Shown: piece by piece, positions 34,901 through 47,000 of the stretch
How positions within the stretch are numbered: the stretch's first letter is position 1
How the letters are laid out: every line of letters starts with the position of its first letter
DNA from: Coleophoma eucalyptorum
Taxonomy: Eukaryota; Ascomycota; Leotiomycetes; Helotiales; Dermateaceae
Assembly: GCA_026120035.1 (NCBI GenBank)
Contig: JALRME010000012.1
Location: 620,001-684,000 of the forward strand
Direction: 5' to 3'
Length of the DNA stretch: 64,000 nucleotides
Notes under the pieces: generated by a model
What the model saw: only the letters and a program-made list of their open reading frames with translations
Databases searched by the model: none
Told to the model about the DNA's origin: nothing
Position numbers and translations under genes: made by a program

Positions 34901-36635
34901 TCAACTTATCTGTTCACAGTTACTAATCGTTTCAGCACATATCCTGCACATATCGTCAACAATACTTTGATTCGATTCTCGCCAAGCGAATTCGTTTCTT
35001 CGATGCTGACGAAAACTCTAGTGGAACGCTGACTGGTCGTGTCTCGAATGATCCTACACAGTTACAGCAGTTACTTGGTCTCAATATGGCCCTAGTATAT
35101 ATTGCTGTATTCAATGTATTAGGTTGCGTGATTCTGGCTTATTACTTTGGTTGGAAGCTTACGCTTCTCACATTTTTTGTCTCAATGCCAATTATTCTGA
35201 CAGCAGGCTAGTGAGTTTTCTTCCCCCAAGTGCCTCTAGAGGTCTCTCGAATGCTACTACTTGAATATGCTGAAAACCCTTCGCTGACAAAACTTCATAG
35301 CTACCGAGTCAGGTATGAATTGATGTTTGAAAGGATGAACCAGGAAGTGTTCGAGGAAAGCTCCAAGTTCGCTTCAGAGGCTATGGGTGCTGTCCGAACA
35401 GTAGCGGCTCTGACCTTAGAAGACATGATCCTCGCGAGATACCATGAACTCCTGAACGCGCAGGTCACTAAAGCTTTTAAGAAAGCGAGAATATCAAGTT
35501 TCGTCTTTGCGGCGAGTGACAGTGTTTCTATGCTGTGTATGGCTTTGACTTTCTGGTTAGGGCGCTCTTAATTCCCGTTCTCGAACTTCTACTAATTTGG
35601 GTGACTTGCTACTAGGTATGGTGGAAAACTCCTTGCGCGTGGTGAATACAATCCACTTAGTTTCTTCGTCGTATATATTGCTGTGGTTCAGGGTAGTGAA
35701 GGTGTAAGTTAAAATCAGCTTGTAAGGTATTGCAGACCAAGCTAATTTGATAGGCCGGCAACTGGCTAAGCTTTGGGCCAAACATGGCACAAGCGGCAGC
35801 TGCAGCTAATAGAATCCTTTCACTACGAAAAAGAGATGGGGCTGGGTCATCTGGTGCAAATTCCAAAGATGTCGTACTGGGTGACACAGAAGGCGGTGTC
35901 AGTATCGAGCTGAGAGATCTGTGGTTCAAATATCCAACTCGAGACATTCCAATATTCACAGGTCTAAACCTCACCATCGAGAAAGGCCAATTTGCAGCTC
36001 TCGTCGGCTCCTCTGGCTCTGGAAAGACCAGTATCGTGAGTTTGTTAGAACGATTTTACGATCCTCAACAGGGCAAGATCCTTTTCAACAACACAAACAT
36101 AGTCGATATGGACGTCAGCCATTACCGCAACTCGCTTTCCCTCGTGGCTCAGGAACCGACACTTTTCCAGGGCACTATCCGCGAAAATATCCTCCTTGGA
36201 GTTGAGGCATCCACAATAACGGACGAACGATTACATCAAGTTTGTAGGGATTCTGAAATCCATGACTTCATCACCTCGCTTCCTGAAGGTTATAACACAG
36301 ATGTAGGGTCCAAAGGTGTCGCTCTTAGTGGAGGCCAGAAACAACGTATTGCAATCGCACGTGCACTTATTCGCGACCCTTCTGTGTTACTTCTCGACGA
36401 GGCGACGTCAAGTCTGGATTCGGAGAGTGAGAGGCTTGTCCAGCAGGCGTTCGAACGTGCTGGCCAGGGCAGGACTATGGTTGTCGTTGCGCATAGATTG
36501 GCGACGGTACAGAATGCAGACGTTATCTTCGTGCTGGGTGAAGGCAAGGTCCTAGAAAAAGGTGATCATAGTGCTTTGCTGAGGCGCAAGGGTGTATATT
36601 ATCAAATGTGTCAGTCACAGGCATTAGATCGGTGA
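31942..36635 (+). CDS. Full-size ABCB-type multidrug/pheromone exporter
   Basis: Thirteen exons are proposed: 31942-32112, 32167-32244, 32302-32329, 32398-32482, 32532-33194, 33265-33826, 33876-34007, 34087-34639, 34713-34885, 34936-35210, 35301-35555, 35616-35703 and 35754-36635, giving 1314 residues. All phases fit. The layout is (TMD-NBD)x2. NBD1 has Walker [10 protein letters not shown], signature LSGGQRQR and Walker [16 protein letters not shown]2 has [17 protein letters not shown] and [12 protein letters not shown]. Both halves keep their catalytic Glu, so both sites look active. A Lys/Glu-rich insertion of about 40 residues lies between Walker A and the Q loop of NBD1. It is a plasma-membrane exporter like S. 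pombe Pmd1 and P-glycoprotein; substrate (drug, peptide pheromone, toxin) unknown. One donor is weak (GTTAGG at 35556). Confidence 0.92.
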
Positions 36636-38040
36636 TGATGTTATCATGACTGCGCTTGGTTGGATGTAATTATACTTGTACAGAGCATATCTCCCCTTTG
36701 GTGCTGTGAGTACACACAGACCGGAAGACTCTACTTATTTTACATCGTATGTAACTATTAATTTTAGTTAATACTTCACTATAAATACAAATTCAATTCC
36801 ATCACTGACTACATGTACTCATGTGGCCTGAAAATATGTTTTACCAAATTGAAGTGCTTCATTGAAATTCTGAACGAAATTTGTCTAGAAAAGAATTGGA
36901 TAACCCAAGCCGTTCTGTTTGCTTTTCTATTAGTGCACAGATTCATGAATTATCGAAACTGCGTTTTTAGCGGATCTTCTCCCCAGCCCCCCCCCCCATT
37001 AATGCCTTGTTGGTCGCTTAAATAGTGAAATTCCTTGACCGCTGTAAGCGTAGATGCTGACGGGCGCCACTCACCATACAAATAGAATCCGTGCGGCTCT
37101 TCAAGGTAGAAGATCAAATAATTGTCAATTAGGTGGTCAACACGTTAATTAGAAGACCTGCCAGCGATGCAGCGGAAGACGCGATCGAGAAATTCCAATG
37201 GCGGAGCCTATCCATTCAATTGGTAATTGTGTGTCATATTGCGAGTAGATGCTTTGGGCTGATACCGACTTTTCAAAACCACGATTAGGTAGTGTAGACC
37301 GGAAAACGGTCCATGTGTATGTAGGTCGATAAGTAGGATCCAGCGGCATCGACCGTTTTTGGCGTCCGAAGGTACTGAAGCACAAGCGACGAAACCAGCG
37401 ACTGTCGCAAACAAAGACAAGCCGGAAAAACAAGCAGAACAAAGCATTATATACGTTACCGCCCGAGCAAGCGATGTAAGAGACTAAGTCCTCTTCAACA
37501 AATGTTTCCAGACACAGTAAAACATAAAATCAAAAGGAAAGGTTAGAAACAAGATGCCGCCAGCTAGAAACGAGGTTCCATCCACACACATGCAAATAAC
37601 CCATACCGATGATCGAGGCTCTTTTGAGAAAGCCTCATTGGTGACCGGAAGCTGGTGATGCGTTGGCCGCTCGAAATCCACTGAGATGCCGTGCATTTGC
37701 ATCCCAGGTGCAGCCAGCCATGTATGCGCTTTCATTGGAATAATTATTTTCTCGTTACGATACACCGACCTTTGCCTTCAACCCAAGTCCTTACGAACTG
37801 CTTCACTCCACGTGAATCATCAATCACACCTTCACGACCATCGCAGCCATTGTGACAGTACGTTATCTTGAAGAGTGTATTAGCTTGCTTGTTAACTGTG
37901 GCGTTTTTCAGCGAAGATCCTTGTTCCTCCCCGCTCGCTACTCAGCCCAGCCTCATCTTTTCGCTGGGTCAACAGCTCAGCTCAGCTCTCTCGTCCCGAA
38001 CCGCTCCTCTATTTTATTGACGCTGCATCATAACAAACGA
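36636..38040. other. Upstream region of the giant repeat-protein gene, with a candidate 5'-UTR intron
   Basis: About 1.4 kb between the ABCB stop and the giant ORF. It contains a run of 11 C at 36987-36997 and AT-rich stretches. Near the gene, 37858-37911 has the form of a 54-nt intron (GTACGT donor, GTTAAC branch-like element, TTTTTCAG acceptor), so the 5' UTR may be spliced. Pyrimidine-rich sequence follows (37960-38020). Small antisense frames at 37149-37765 resemble nothing known. Confidence 0.5.
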
Positions 38041-38079
38041 ATGCGACGACCACAACTTGCCTGCCACCACCGACCATAA
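38041..38079 (+). promoter_or_regulatory. Upstream ORF whose stop overlaps the giant gene's start (TAATG)
   Basis: An ATG at 38041 opens a 12-codon frame (MRRPQLACHHRP) that ends at TAA 38077-38079. The last A of that stop is the first A of the main ATG (38079-38081). This overlap is seen directly. If the mRNA starts upstream of 38041, ribosomes translating the small ORF would end exactly on the main start, an arrangement known to allow reinitiation and to throttle translation. The transcript start is unknown. Confidence 0.5.
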
Positions 38080-41000
38080 TGGCAGACAGGAGTCGCCGGA
38101 GCCCTGAAGGCTCCGTCCGCAGACGAAAAGAATACACACGAGCAGAATATGACGAGCGCCAGCGAATGCGCTCCCGCAACGACTCCATTTCTCTATCCTC
38201 CTCCTCTTCGTCCTCCTACATCGACATCTCGCGCACATTCCCCCGCAACAGATTTGGCGGTGTTCTTAAAACCTTCTTCACAGCTCCTTCAGAACATCGT
38301 CGTCGTCTACGCCGGCGACGCAGTGGCCGTCTTGCTTCTCACAGCAATTCCTCTTCGTCTTCCGTCAATAGCGATCTTGCTTACGGTACCGGGTTTTTGA
38401 AGAAGCACAGACATGGCCATGCGCGATCAAGAAAGGGCAAAGAGAGTGAGCGGGGACGGGAAAGTGATAGGGAGAGAGAGAGACCTGGTCTAGGTCGCCG
38501 AGCTGCAACGGATGCTGAGATTATTGCTGTCGGCGCAGGGTTGGCTGCACTGGCCAAGAAGCAAAATGAAATGGACTTGAGGCATGCAAGGGACGGGAAG
38601 ACCTCAGAGATTTACATGTCGAAAGAGACACGCGAGTCTCGAATTCGTGGAGAATCTGGTCCAAGTCGAGGACTTGCGCCTTCAAAAATCAGCTACGGAT
38701 CAGATACCTTTGACGAAGATGGATGGGAATCTGCATCCGACGCTGAATCAGAGTTCTCGGTCGACTCAAAATTGGCCTATGGATCTGTGGTTAATTCAAA
38801 TGTCTGGGGACCTACTCCTAGACCACCACAACCACGACGAACTGACAGTATCGTCGACCCGCGGTTATTTGGTCCTAATAACTCTCTACATGGGCTTGTA
38901 ACCGAGCCCGTTGGATTTCAGGACGTTGAAATTCACTATCATAGTGATTTCGGTCAATCTCCAGAAGTTCCTTTACCACACCCAGAAAGTAATAGCAGTA
39001 CTACCAACATAACTTTACAGCAGGTATTCCCAATTGGAACCAGTGATCCATCCAGATTTGAAGCCGGACGGGGTTCTGTCGTTTCTTCCCAGCCAGAAGC
39101 CTACGTTTCAAGACCTGCTCCTATTCCCATTCAGCAGCCGCAACCCGTGACACCTGTATCCCAGAGCGTCTATGAACCAGTTTATACCACACGAACAGAG
39201 TCTGGGGGTATTTTGAAGAAATCATCATCTTCCTCAGGTCGTGGGAAATCTCTTGCTGAGGCTGCTCTGGCTGGTGTTGCAGGAGCTGCTATTGGTGCCG
39301 CATTATCCTCGGACCGCAAGAGTGATCGAGGGGATAAATCTCGTGTGGACGATGATACTCCATCACGACGTAAAAGCGGTAGCAGTAAGAGTGATAGCGG
39401 TAAAGAAGAACGGCGACGGGATAAGCGTGGGAGCCCTGATCGCGAGGATCGCAAGGAACGACGTCGTGAGAAGGAGAGGGAAATGGAAAGAGAGAAGGAA
39501 CGAGAAGAAGAGTCTCGCCGGGACAAGAAACGAGAGAAGCGTCGGGACGAGACTCGTGAAGAAACGAAGGAAGAGAGACGTGAGAGACGACGTAGCGAGC
39601 GCCGCGGTGAAGAGCCACGGTCGAAGAGCGAAGTATCTTCTTCTGAGGTTTCTCGAGTAGTCGACCCATTTCAATTCCAAGTTGCCGACGATGCATTCCC
39701 TACTCCTGATATCGATGGATCATTCCAGTCTGCTACGCATCGAAGACATGAATCTGTCCCAACAGTAGTCACTGTGGACAGAGAGCCCGAATTTGCAAGG
39801 AAACGTAGCTCTTCTATCAAAGAACGACCTGTTGGTGTTCGATCAGAGTCTGGCAGAGATTATGCGGATAGGGATGCAAGAGATACTCGATATACCCGAA
39901 GCGAAGTCCATGATGAGCGAAGGACTTTTGAAGATGCTCAGCATTTCTACGAAGAAACGGAACATTCCACTGCGCCTATTGCAGCAGCTGCTATGGGAGC
40001 AGCAGTTGCTGCTGTCGCTGTGGAAGGATATCGGGAATCAAGGTCTGAGCGACGTAGAGGCGAGCGTCGTGGAGAGTATGATGAATACGACTCCAAATCT
40101 AGGGTCACAGAATCTGAGGAGGTTCGCGACAAAATACAGGAGGAGGCAGATCGCGCTTACCGTGAAATTGTAATGGCACGCAAGATTGCTTCTAATGTCA
40201 TCCGATCACGAACTCCGTCACCCGACGCTTCTATCGTTGACAAATATACCTCGAGGCACGATGAGCCTGAGGTTATTGAGATTGTCACACCTCCGGAGAT
40301 GGAACATCACAAACAGAAAGGACCCTACGATGCACCAAATGCTGATTGCGAGATAGATCATGTCTTGACGCCGAAAGACTTTGAGAACTTTACAAGCCCG
40401 ATCCGTACAAGTGCAGACTTCTCATACTTTAGTAGGGATTATCGCACGTCGAAAGACCGACCACTTCTGAATCTGGTCCAACCTACCCCTATTCCGTCCC
40501 CATTACCCGAGAAGCAGGAGCCTCGCAATGAGCCATCCCAGTCGCAACCTAAGCAATCCAAGTACGATAGAGATGTTCAATCTGAAGTTGCAAAGCCAAC
40601 GCAACCAAAAGCAGATAAATATGAGTCTCGATCTGACGTGGGCCAACCACGACACTATGAAGACAGAGGCCGTGGCCGGTCAGTGCCATCCTATGAGCCA
40701 GAAACCACACAATCACCAACCGCGTCGACTATTTCTAAAGCTGTCACATGGGGAGAAAATGAGACAAAGCACTTCGAGGTCGAAAGCCCATCACATAGTC
40801 CTGTCAGGTCTCGAGATCAGGTGGACGAGCCAAGACCCTCGTCGTCAAGTAGCAAGTCCACTGGCTGGGGCGCCATCGCTGCTGGAATTATGGGCGCAGG
40901 TGCTGCAGCTGCTATTGCGAATGGCAGTGACACTGGCTCAAAGTCAAAACCTCTAGAGAACGGGCATGAAAATACGAGCTCCTATGAATATCGTGGTATT

Positions 41001-44000
41001 GTTGTAGAACCGGAAAGCCCGCCAAGAAGTTCAGAACGTCGAAGCAGCCCTCCTGCTACCGGACCTAAGCCGACAAGCAGCCAAAGCTCACATATTCCTG
41101 GCGCCTTCGACGATGATCTAGACTTTACTGCTACGCTTGCTGCTGGGCTTCAAGATACTGGATTTGATCCCAACATTGTCATCAATGATCCGACATACCG
41201 CAGGCGCACTTCTCCGCCGGGATCAAATGGCCCCGAACCTGATCCACGAGTATACAAAGCTCCATTTGCTGAGACGGTCACTGATCTTGGTGTCTTTCAA
41301 GCCGATTCTCCAGGCCATGAAGGTGCCCCTCCAGTTCAAGGCTTCATTGAGGGTGAAGTACTAGACACCCCAAGAGACGATCCCGCAGGGCAAGATGAGT
41401 TTGATGAATGGCCAACAAAACTCAGCAAAAAAGAGCAGAAGAAGCGCGATAAGGCTGCTAGAAGGCAGAGTGGCGATGTGACTCCTCTTGACGAAATACC
41501 AGCCACGAAAGACATTGTGGAAGAGCCCGAGGAGTATTTTGAGCCCAAGCTAAGCAAAAAGGACCAGAAGAAGCGTGATAAAGAGGCAAGACGGCAGTCA
41601 AGCTTAGCCGAAGATGCAACTCCTTCCGAAGAACCAACTTCTAGTAGGTCTCTTGTCGAAGAGCCTGAATCCTATTTCGAAACCCCCAAGAAATCGAAAA
41701 AGAAGTCCAAGAAGGGCTCATCGTATGATGACTACGAGGACGACCAACAAGACTCACGATCTATGGTATCCGTTCCTGTGGATGCCTACAGAGACGTACA
41801 GAATGGAGAAGCGTCAGTGATTACTAGTGCTGTCGATGACTGGGATACGCCAAAGAAGTCAAAGAAGAAGTCCAAGCGTGACAGTGATCGCTTTGATTCT
41901 CCTTCTCACTCTCGACCTTCATCGGAGGTTGGCTCCGAACTAGAGAGGTCCTCCAGCAAGAAGAGCAAGGATAAATCAAAACGGAGAAGTGAGCAGTACG
42001 ATGTTGACCCGACTGAGGTTCCGCTTCCGATGGCCACTCCTTCGGAAGTTAGCCGAGACGATTATGACGAGAGGAAGACACGACGATCAAATAGAGACAG
42101 CGACATTTTTGATAGCGCGTATCGAGGCGAGTCTCGTTCCGTAGTCTCTGCGGGTGCCTCAAGGTACGACGACGACGAAACTCGCAAGTCGAAGAAGAAG
42201 CACAGAAGCTCTAGAGATGACGACGATGCAAAATCCGTAGCTTCAGCTCCTGCTGGCGACGAGTGGGAAGAGTCCAAAAAGAGTAAGAAAAAAGACAAGA
42301 AGAGTAGTAGTGGCTTCTTTGGTCTTTTTGGATCTAAGTCTGAACCCGAACCCAAAGAAACGTCGAAAGACGATTGGGACGAACCGAAAAAGAAGAAAAA
42401 GTCTAAAAGAAGCTCGACAATCGATTCTAGCTCTGATATTTATAATGGAAATGGTCATGCGAATGGAACAGGCTCTCGCATCTCCCTTGGGAATGGTGAT
42501 GATGGCAATGGATATCGAAGCGACGAAGACAAACGAAAGAGGGATTCTTTTTTAGCTAATCCCGGCACCCTTGGCGCGGGTGTCGGTCTTGCAGGTGCTG
42601 CCCTTGCGATTGCAGCTCAGCATCAGCATTCAAATGCCGCTACAGCTGACCGCGAATTTGCGGAAGCTACAAATCCAGAAATTTCTGATTTGCCTTTCCG
42701 CCAACAGTATCAAGACGAGCAACTTTTGAGCTCAACTCCTGAAACGTTCGACCCGGAAATCACAGAACGAGACTTCCGGCCTTCTATAGATCCACAATAT
42801 GGCGATCTTCTTCCACTGCCTCCCAGCAGTCCCCCTTCTCCTGATATAGATTTAACGGAGGACTTACCAAAGCTTCCGGAAAGCCGACCATCGACGCCGG
42901 AGGAGCAACGTCTACCCACGCGAGACAGGAGTGCCCGTAGAAGCATGTACGAAACCCCAATGAAATCACCCAGCCACAGTGCTGTACCGTTGAACTTTGT
43001 CATGCGTAACAGATCAATTCCTTCGTCGCCTATTCTCAGCAGAGCATCGCCCTCTGCCTCTCCAGCGGCCTCTAATCAAGATATCCTTTCAGCACATCGA
43101 AGTAGGCCAAGGCCAACGTCATGGGACAGTACTAAGGAGTTCAAACCATTGTATCTTGTTGAAAGCAATAGACGGCCATCTATTAATCAGCAGACTGAGC
43201 CAGATGAACCACTTCCGGCTTTACCATCCAGCACAAGGAGTTCTCGTAGCTCGTCACAATTAGAGGTTGATGAAACAAGCAAAGAAGATGGACCACAAGA
43301 CCAAACCACAGAGAGCTCCGAGAGACCAGTTACTACACCTCTTTCAATCAACACTACAGTCCCCGCAAGCGAATTTCTTGGCTCACAAGAGTCCACCCCA
43401 AGAGCCAAGAATATTTCGCAAAGTATTGATGGCACACTGGAGGTTTCTCAAATTTCAACGTCTACAGAGTCTCTTAATGATTCTGGACATGCTCGATCCT
43501 TCCCTGAACCTTCCCACGAAGATACAGGCAAAGATGTCCCTAGTGCAGATGCTGTTGGGGCGATTACTTTAGCCTCTTCTCTAGGTTACTTTGCCTCCGC
43601 CCATGCATCCAAACCTACGGACAAATCTTGGCTCGACAGTTTGCCATCTCATCCAGATCAAACCCAAGAACCGTCACCAGTTGACCCAATGACGAAGGAT
43701 CGAAGTTCCTATCTGCTAAATTCATCACCACCTTCTAATTTTGATATGGAAACTCATGCGTTGCCTCAAATAGAAGAACCAGAAGTTGGCGATATCCTTG
43801 ATTCATCGGAAGGCATTGGCTTAGGCGTCCACAAAGGCCCTGAGCTAGAGTCGTTGTCTTCCGTCAACGCTGCAAAGGAGATCGACACTAGCAATGACAT
43901 TCCTTTCGAACCGCCATCCCTTAGTCAAGCTGCAACAGTAGTAGGCACAGAAGAGCAGGAGTTAATTGAAACTGAACCAAAAGATAATTTGGACGGATTC

Positions 44001-47000
44001 CCGCTGACCAAATCCAAGAAAGACAGGAAGAAAGACAAGAAGAAGAGCAAGCTCTCTCGGTCTTCAACTCAAGAGGATATCTCGTTCTCACAAACCAGCT
44101 CAGAAGCAGCCATCGGTACCCCGCCTGTTGCCGATGACTTTGATTCTTTTGAGACCAAGAAGAGCAAGAAAAAGAAGGCCAAATCGAACTTCGACTGGGA
44201 ACCAGAGCCGGAGCCAGAGCCAGTTTCCGAGCCTGTAGTAGAAGCGGAACCTGAACTTCCATCTCATTCGTCAGTGAAGGAAGTTGAAGCGACTGAGGCA
44301 GCCAACGAGCCCGAAGCATTTACAACGCCTTCTAAGAAAAGCAAAAAGAAGAAGGGCAAGTCCAATCTCGACTGGGAACCTGAACCTGAAATCACTCCTG
44401 AGCCTGGGTCTGTATCAGAACCAGCAGAGACGAGTGTCAATCCAACTGAGCCTGTTGAGGAGCCTCAACAAGAACCGGAGCCCGAACAAATTGTCACACC
44501 TTCTTCCAAGAAAAGCAAGAAGAACAAGAAGGGCAAGGCTTCCCTTGATTGGGAACCTGAACCTGAAGCAGCATCCCAGCCTGAGCCTCTACCAGAATCA
44601 GCAGAGATAATTGTTGATCCAATTGAGCCTGTTGAGGAGCCTCAACAAGAACCGGAGCCCGAACAATTCGTCACACCCTCTTCCAAGAAAAGCAAGAAGA
44701 ACAAGAAGGGCAAGGCTTCCCTTGATTGGGAACCTGAACCTGAAGCAGCATCCCAGCCTGAGTCTATCCTTGCGCCTGAAATCACCGACAAAGAGATTGG
44801 AACACAGGAAGCCATCGAGGAGTCTCTTCCAGCGCCAGAAACAGAACAGTTTGTCACCACCTCTTCTAAGAAGAATAAAAAGAAGGCCAAGTCAGTGTTA
44901 GATTGGGAGCCTGAGCCTGAAGTAGAGTCTCAACATGAGCCAGAATCTGCGGTTGAATCTTCCGAAAAATTAATTGAGACAGCAACAGATCCTGAACCCG
45001 AGAGAGAGTTCACTTCGACGTCTTCCAAGAAGAACAAAAAGAAGAAGAAGGGGAAGTCGACTCTGGACTGGGAGCCAGAAGTCGAAGCGGAATCAAAGCC
45101 AGTGCCTGAGCTGAAAATTGCTCCTGAGCCCACTGAGATTGAGGTAGCGAAGGCAGCTGAAGATATTCAGCCAGAAGCGGTAGATGAATTAACAGGAAAG
45201 GAAATCCAGGAAACTGAAGCAATCAGCAAGCCCGAACCCGAACATGTCTCTGCATCTGTTGAGGAAGATGTTGGCGCGAAGAAAGCTATCGAAGAGGCCA
45301 CACCTGAACAACCTACCACCTCTTCGAAAAAGAATAAGAAGAAAGGCAAGCAAAATTTGGACTGGGAACCTGAGCCTGAGGAGGTGCCACTTGAGTCGGC
45401 TGAAGCCAAAGCCGAGGCACAGCCTATTGAAGAGAAGCCCGATCCTACACACATCACCAATGAACCAGAACCCTTTCACACGAAGGGTATTGAACAATTG
45501 CCAACTCATCAGGAGGAGCACATCGTGCCCTCCAGTGAAGAAGTCATTGAGCCAGCTTTGAAAGGGGATATTGAGCAAACCCAGGAGACCAAACCCAACG
45601 TCGAAATACAGCCACTTCAAGGAGAGACTAAGCTAGTATCTAATGAGCAGCAGCCCGAATTGTTGCCGAACGAACAAGGTGACGATTCAACGGCAGGCCA
45701 CGAGACTGTGCCTCAATCGAACGCGAATGAGGTCGATGTACAGCCTGAACCTGTCGAAGATTTTGAGCAATTTAGTACGCCAGTCTCCAAGAAAGGCAAG
45801 ACAAAGAAGGGCAAGTCAAGCTTGGACTGGACGACAGAGCCTGATATCATTCCCGAATCAGCAGACAAGGATATTCAAGGAGCTGCCATTGCCGAGGAAA
45901 TGGAGCAGTTTACCACCCCAATCTCCAAAAAAAGCAAGAAGAAGAAGGCAAAGGCAACTCTTGACTGGGAGCCTGAACCTGAATTTCAACTGGAATCAAC
46001 TCAGGCAGAGTCTGCTCCTGAACCATCGATTGTAACAGATGATGTGGCCAAAGATGTTGAGGTCCTCGAGACAACTGAAGAACCTGAGCAATTCACAAAA
46101 TTGACTTCCAAGAAGAGTAAAAAGAAGAAAGGGAAGGCGATACTTGATTGGGAGCCAGAATCCGAGCCTCAATTGGAGACCTTGCCTAAAGTTGAACCTC
46201 AAACAGAGCCCAGTGCATTAGAACTAATGGACAATAAACTTGAGGCCCCTGCAGAAACCGAGAATTTATCTATACCTGCGTCCACGGCCAAATCTGCTGC
46301 AGAGGGGGAGCCGGAATCCGAATCTCAATTATTGTCCGAGTTGCAACCTAAGCCAGAACCTGAGCTTCTACCTCAATCACTGGAGAATGTCGCCGATGTT
46401 ACTCAGACACCCGAAGAGGTCGTGATGTCTACTGCCAAGAAGAGTAAGAAAAAGAAGGGTAAATCGATTTCTGATTGGGAGCCTGAACCTGAATCTCAGC
46501 TTGAGCCCCAGGCAGAGCCAGAGGCCAAGGCACTGGCAGAAGCAACTAAGGACGACTTGGAGACATCAGAGGTGGTGTATGAAGCAGACGAGTTTATCAC
46601 AACGTCCTCCAAGAAGAGCAAAAAGAAAGGGAAAAAAGCCAAAGCCTGGGAGATCGATGATGAACCGGCAGCCGATGCTACATCTGTGCAGCCGCAAGTT
46701 GAAGAGCCAGAAACTTACGTTATCGCTGGGTCGAAGAAGAGTAAGAAAAAATCAAAGAAGGCACAGAATTGGGAACCCGATGACCACAATCCAAGTGAAA
46801 CTGTCACAGAGCTAGAACAATCATTTGACTCCGCTCCGTTACCGGGGTCACCGCCTGAATCAGATTTGAGCAAGGAACAGATCCCACCATCTGATGGAGC
46901 TCTAGACCCACTTTCTCAGTCCAAACTCACGCCTGGAGGTGAACTCGGTGCTCCATCCTCGACAGCCGCAACACCTTGGTTTACTGCGACTGAAGAGCCA

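Noticed and set aside
29645..36635. Hydrolase plus ABCB transporter as a secondary-metabolite cluster
   Set aside because: No backbone synthase, tailoring enzyme or pathway regulator is nearby; the neighbours are housekeeping-type genes.
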